From: Nostoc sp. NMS7
Lineage (GTDB): Bacteria; Cyanobacteriota; Cyanobacteriia; Cyanobacteriales; Nostocaceae
Reading direction: 5' to 3'
DNA length: 64,000 nucleotides
Assembly: GCF_017115085.1 (NCBI RefSeq)
Contig: NZ_JABXKJ010000227.1
Coordinates: 1-64,000, forward strand
The notes beneath the pieces were generated by a model. That model was given only the letters and a program-made list of their open reading frames with translations. It was not told the DNA's origin and searched no databases. The stretch's first letter is position 1; each line of letters starts with the position of its first letter. The translations under genes and the position numbers were made by a program. This document shows positions 60,754 to 64,000 of the stretch, piece by piece.

Positions 60754-61225
60754 AAGCGGTTTTGAGTTTTAGGGTTCTGCCTAGTCATTCATTCTATCTA
60801 AATGGGGATCAAAAGCAGTTCGGGAAAATTAAACATCATTTAAGTAGCAAGTTATCATACCTTGCAAATAACACTCAAGCGCTGTAAACCTTTGCTTCAG
60901 CCGAGATAGTGATTTTTACCTGAGTGCATTTACTGACGATGACCATTTCTAAGATTGTCCAAGTTCAGAAATTGTTCCGGTTCTAGAGGGCAAATAGCTG
61001 CATAGATGATTTTAAATTAGCTATGTTTAGTGGTTAAATATAATTAGAGCCGAAAAGTGTGTAGCAGCTTCAGTCAATATAACAACTTTGAAAAGGCAAG
61101 ACCAAATTTTAGCAAATATGGTAAATACTGAAGTCCCCTTTTCCGTTAAAATCTAAGACAATTTAGAACCCCGACTTCTTTAAGAAGTCGGGGTTCTAGT
61201 TCAGGCTTATTTTGTGCGATCGCTA
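60754..61225. other. spacer with a dispersed palindrome
   Basis: No gene is seen. At 61165-61197 lies a 33-base palindrome with the core CCCCGACTTCTT, repeated inside the MITE at 43104-43136. It lies 28 bases after the end of the WD40 gene (minus strand) and may serve as its terminator. Confidence 0.6.
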
Positions 61226-62284
61226 TTACTTACGTTTTAGTGGAATCCCCCAAATCTTGATTTGTCGATCAAATCCACCACTGGCAAGAATTTTACCATT
61301 TGGACTAAAAGCGATCGCACTTACCCAGTCTGTATGTCCAGTCAGTGTATTTATTAACTCACCTGTAGTTAAATTCCACAACTTAATTCCATCTCTACCG
61401 GCACTAGCAAGGGTTTCTCCATCGGGATTAATGGCGATCGCATTCACCCAGTTATTATGTCCTATAAGCGTGCGGACTAATTCTCCAGTATTAATATTCC
61501 ACAGTTTTATGGTGCGATCGCGGCTAGCAGTAACTAATGTTTGTCCATCGGGTGTAAAGATGACAGCGCTAACAGCATTAGAATGAGCTACAAATTCACT
61601 GATTAATTTACCAGTACTCAAATTCCACAGCTTGATTACACCCTTATTATCACCACTAGCCAAGGTCTGTCCATCAGGACTAATCGCTAGGGTATAAATC
61701 AAATTATCAAAACTTACGAGAGTACCAAGTGGGCGTTGCTGTAGCAAATCCCACAGACGAATCCCATCCAAACCTCCACTGATGAGAACTTTACTATCAG
61801 GAGATACCGCTAAAGATAATACATTACTGGTATGTCCGACAAAAGAGCGGCTAAATTTTAAATTTTTCAGGCTCCAGAGGTTAATCGTATTATCATCACT
61901 ACAGCTAGCGAGGGTTTGCCCATCTGGGGAAATTAATAAAGATTCTACGGCTGCATTGTGTGCTTTGGTAATATTCCCCAAATTTTTGCCGTTTACTGGA
62001 TTCCACAGGCGAATTACACCCTCGTTTTCTGCACCTCCACTCACAAGAATTTTGCTATCTGGACTGAAAGCAAGGGATTTAACAGTTCCATTATGTCCTT
62101 TGAGTGTGTAAAGTAGTTGGGCATTATTAGCAAAGCTGTTGCTAGTTTGGGAGTTTGGCGTTATTTCAATGGCAGCATCAGCCTGATGAATGTAAAACCC
62201 TTCCCAGGTAGTCACTGGAAGGGCAACAGCTGCGATAAATCCCAGGATAATATACCGCCGCAGAAAATTACCCTCACTACTCAC
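61226..62284 (-). CDS. exported WD40-repeat protein
   Basis: The 352-residue protein has an N-terminal signal or anchor (YIILGFIAAVALPVTTWEGF, then ADA) and seven WD40 repeats of about 40 residues, enough for one closed propeller. Typical units are LKGHNGTVKSLAFSPDSKIL, IKLWNLSTGKLISEFVAHSN and FVGHTSNVLSLAVSPDSKVL. The fold makes a protein-interaction surface; the partner is unknown. In contrast to most WD40 proteins of Nostoc it has no kinase or NACHT domain. The gene is monocistronic. Confidence 0.9.
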   Translation of the reverse strand: MSSEGNFLRRYIILGFIAAVALPVTTWEGFYIHQADAAIEITPNSQTSNSFANNAQLLYTLKGHNGTVKSLAFSPDSKILVSGGAENEGVIRLWNPVNGKNLGNITKAHNAAVESLLISPDGQTLASCSDDNTINLWSLKNLKFSRSFVGHTSNVLSLAVSPDSKVLISGGLDGIRLWDLLQQRPLGTLVSFDNLIYTLAISPDGQTLASGDNKGVIKLWNLSTGKLISEFVAHSNAVSAVIFTPDGQTLVTASRDRTIKLWNINTGELVRTLIGHNNWVNAIAINPDGETLASAGRDGIKLWNLTTGELINTLTGHTDWVSAIAFSPNGKILASGGFDRQIKIWGIPLKRK

Positions 62285-62499
62285 TCTTTTTCCTCACTTT
62301 TATATATCCGGTTATCACAATCCATTTTGCAGAGTTATTTAAGTAAGTAGGCGAGAATAAATAAAACTATGTTAAGTAATGTTAAAAAAAAGAATTTGGC
62401 TCTTAGAGAGGGCTTTAGCTCTCAAAGTGGGGCTACAGCCGCTTACTACAAACCTTTAATTATTAACGCCCTTCTACTTAAGTAATAACTCTGTACTTT

Positions 62500-62796
62500 T
62501 TAAAGACGTGGTTTTTTCTTAGAAACACTTAACATTGGTAAAGGCGGACTAGAAGAACGAGAGGGCAAATAATGTTGTACTACAGGCTCCTCCGGTAGAG
62601 GACGACGCTGTTGCAAACGCCACAACTTAAAGGCTAGCGCTATCCCTGTCGTTCCCAAACCAAAAGCGAACAACGACCACTTATCATTGAATCCGCCAAT
62701 CAGAGCATCCATAACGCCCATCGTGATCAATACACTGATTAGTGGCTCTTTTCGGTAGGTTGACTTCAAAAAACGAGGTAATAGAGCATTCATCAC
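62500..62796 (-). CDS. small membrane protein of unknown function
   Basis: The 98-residue protein has two short hydrophobic segments (EPLISVLITMGVMDALIGGF and WSLFAFGLGTTGIALAFKLW), then a basic, Pro-rich tail (QQRRPLPEEPVVQHYLPSRS). The two-helix layout with a cytoplasmic basic tail recurs in small cyanobacterial proteins, but I cannot name the family. Initiation could be at Met1 or Met2. Confidence 0.65.
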   Translation of the reverse strand: MMNALLPRFLKSTYRKEPLISVLITMGVMDALIGGFNDKWSLFAFGLGTTGIALAFKLWRLQQRRPLPEEPVVQHYLPSRSSSPPLPMLSVSKKKPRL

Positions 62797-63119
62797 AGCT
62801 TGGTTGGTTCCAGTTCACCTTTCGTGTATATTTATCAAGAATAGCTCACCCATAATTTGCCTTTCTTATCGAAGGCAGACACTAATTATGATTTTCTTTA
62901 GTAGGGGAGGAAGTGTAGTCATTAATCGCCTTGCATATAGTAGTTGCAAGTCTATAATATTTCGATCACTAATAGCTATTTCGATTCCTCTCTTACTTAC
63001 ATTCTAGGGCAAAGTACTTCGCTATCAATTGTTAAAGTCAAAACCAACTGGTTGTTCCAGCTGGTTAAAACTCTTTTAACTACTAGCTTACAGCTTCTAC
63101 CTTGTGCTTATTGGTGGCA
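62797..63119. other. spacer with no recognised gene
   Basis: AT-rich; no hairpin or gene beyond the upstream region of the small membrane protein and the 3' side of hliA-like gene. Confidence 0.4.
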
Positions 63120-63290
63120 CTACTTCAGACCCAGCCATGATAGCACCCCTTGATTGCTGACATATTCAATCACCACCGTCAAAGCGAACCCAATCATTGC
63201 GGCTCGACCATTCAAGCGTTCAGCATATTCATTAAAGCCAAACTTAGGCTCCTCTAGTTTAGGTGTAATCGTTGGTTGTGGTTGTGTCAT
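63120..63290 (-). CDS. high-light-inducible (Hlip/SCP) one-helix protein
   Basis: The 56-residue thylakoid protein carries the chlorophyll a/b-binding motif AERLNGRAAMIGFALTVVIE: the E-x-x-N-G-R-x-A-M-I-G core is complete, so it can dimerise and bind chlorophyll and carotenoid. Hlips protect photosystem II assembly intermediates and dissipate light energy. The N-terminal half (TITPKLEEPKFGFNEY) precedes the helix. I start it at ATG 63288-63290 (MTQPQP) with an AAG-rich upstream sequence; the longer frame to 63314 (MPKKGFLK) is less likely. Expected to be induced by high light or stress. Confidence 0.92.
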   Translation of the reverse strand: MTQPQPTITPKLEEPKFGFNEYAERLNGRAAMIGFALTVVIEYVSNQGVLSWLGLK

Positions 63291-63714
63291 TTTTAAGAAA
63301 CCTTTTTTCGGCAAACGGGAATTGATATCAGACTTCTGGCAGAAGCCTGGGAAAATGGAGATAAGCGGTAAAGGTTAAAGGAATTGACTCGTTCTTTTCC
63401 TTTTAACCTTTACCCTACACTTGGTAGCTAATGAGCTGATTGCAGTACTTGAATACCAAGATGACTTGAGAAATTCAGCAAAAGCTTCTTAGTAGAGAGC
63501 TATACAATCACTCTTTTAATAAATTGTTACTATTCTTTATATATTGTATAAATACTGGGGCAATAGTCAAGGGTAAGAGTTTGGGGCTACTCAGATTAAA
63601 TTAAGAAACTTAGAACAGAGATTAGCTATCTCTAATACGGAACTAGCAAGACGGAAGTAGCAAGCTTGAGCTTGGCAGGCTACAGTTAAACAAAAAAATT
63701 ATCAGAGGCGGTAT
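63291..63714. promoter_or_regulatory. divergent regulatory region with an 18-bp inverted repeat
   Basis: The near-perfect inverted repeat GGTAAAGGTTAAAGGAA (63367-63383) / TTCCTTTTAACCTTTACC (63397-63414), with one bulged base, lies 77 bases upstream of the Hlip start. It may be a transcript-leader hairpin or regulator site for that gene. The rest is AT-rich and holds the promoter of the alanine dehydrogenase gene. Confidence 0.5.
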
Positions 63715-64000
63715 ATGGAAATTGGCGTTCCCAAGGAAAATAAGGATCAAGAGTTTCGGGTAGGGTTAAGTCCTTCGAGTGTGCGGGTGTTGCGAGAAAA
63801 TGGTCATAGCATCTTTGTCCAGACGCAAGCAGGTAATGGTGCTGGATTCTCAGATGACGACTACAGAAGTGCTGGAGGCGAAATTGTCCCCACATCAGAA
63901 ACGGCTTGGAATCGAGAATTGGTTGTTAAAGTCAAAGAGCCTCTGACATCGGAGTATAAATTTTTGCAGAAAGGGCAGATATTATTTACTTATTTACATT
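63715..64000 (+). CDS. ald: alanine dehydrogenase, 5' part (cut by window end)
   Basis: The 95 visible residues read MEIGVPKENKDQEFRVGLSP, VRVLRENGHSIFVQTQAGNG, AGFSDDDYRSAGGEIVPTSE and VVKVKEPLTSEYKFLQKGQI, which is the N-terminal substrate-binding domain of alanine dehydrogenase (NAD-dependent; alanine to pyruvate and ammonia). Arg15 (E-F-R-V) and Lys73-Lys75 (VVKVKEP) agree with the pyruvate-binding residues of the family. The ATG is preceded by AGAGGCGG at a suitable distance. The full gene should be about 360 codons. In heterocystous cyanobacteria this enzyme serves nitrogen metabolism. Confidence 0.9.
   Translation, partial: MEIGVPKENKDQEFRVGLSPSSVRVLRENGHSIFVQTQAGNGAGFSDDDYRSAGGEIVPTSETAWNRELVVKVKEPLTSEYKFLQKGQILFTYLH

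Overview
The window looks like chromosomal DNA of a filamentous, heterocyst-forming-type cyanobacterium (order Nostocales, Nostoc-like). The evidence is the very frequent octamer GCGATCGC (HIP1), short tandem heptamers of the GGGCATT and CATTAGT kinds, small dispersed repeats built on a 'GCGTCTCGTAGAGAAG' core, and genes restricted to or typical of cyanobacteria: a carboxysome shell protein CcmP, the photosystem II assembly factor Psb34, a one-helix high-light-inducible protein, a ThiO-ThiG fusion and a CruA/CruP-type flavoprotein. No rRNA, tRNA, CRISPR array, prophage or intact transposase was recognised.

Layout. 0.8-5.7 kb: a small secreted protein, then a complete carbohydrate ABC importer read on the minus strand (binding protein, two permeases, ATPase). 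6-13.6 kb: an ARMT1/DUF89 phosphatase, a small conserved protein, a 21-bp tandem array, a BMP-type importer lacking adjacent permeases, glycerol kinase, and a broken restriction-subunit-like gene. 13.7-19.2 kb: a GloVer-repeat secreted protein, argC, an ankyrin fragment, ccmP and a pentapeptide-repeat protein. 20-26 kb: a glucose/sorbosone dehydrogenase-like protein, a GNAT enzyme, an HD/HAD pair and two tandem aldo/keto reductases. 26-30.4 kb: a haloperoxidase-like protein lacking an expected catalytic histidine, paired with a c-type cytochrome protein, and the fused remains of a sulfonate/nitrate importer. 30.5-46 kb: an MFS transporter, a lipase-like hydrolase, an M28 peptidase, a beta-helix/SLH surface protein, a TPR protein and psb34, separated by repeat-rich spacers. 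46-57 kb: thiO-thiG, a disrupted ferredoxin gene, cimA, a frameshifted methyltransferase, the CruA/CruP-like flavoprotein, a coiled-coil protein and an RNA-ligase remnant. 57-64 kb: a three-gene membrane set (Ig-like/propeller protein, TIGR03943 protein, DUF318 permease), a WD40 protein, a Hlip and the start of alanine dehydrogenase.

The strongest theme is decay and remodelling by small repeats. At least six genes are broken by frameshift, deletion or insertion (12970-13595, 29852-30388, 37084-37424, 48809-49247, 51112-51800, 56754-57118). Several apparently intact genes (thiO-thiG, cimA, the CruA/CruP-like gene, the cytochrome gene, the lipase-like gene) carry in-frame insertions of heptamer or palindromic repeats. 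One insertion (13119-13141) splits a HIP1 site, duplicates five bases and shifts the frame, giving a clear view of how such very small elements move. I found no convincing new multi-gene defence system; the most unusual protein-level observation is the haloperoxidase-cytochrome pair. All calls were made by reading the sequence, without database searches.
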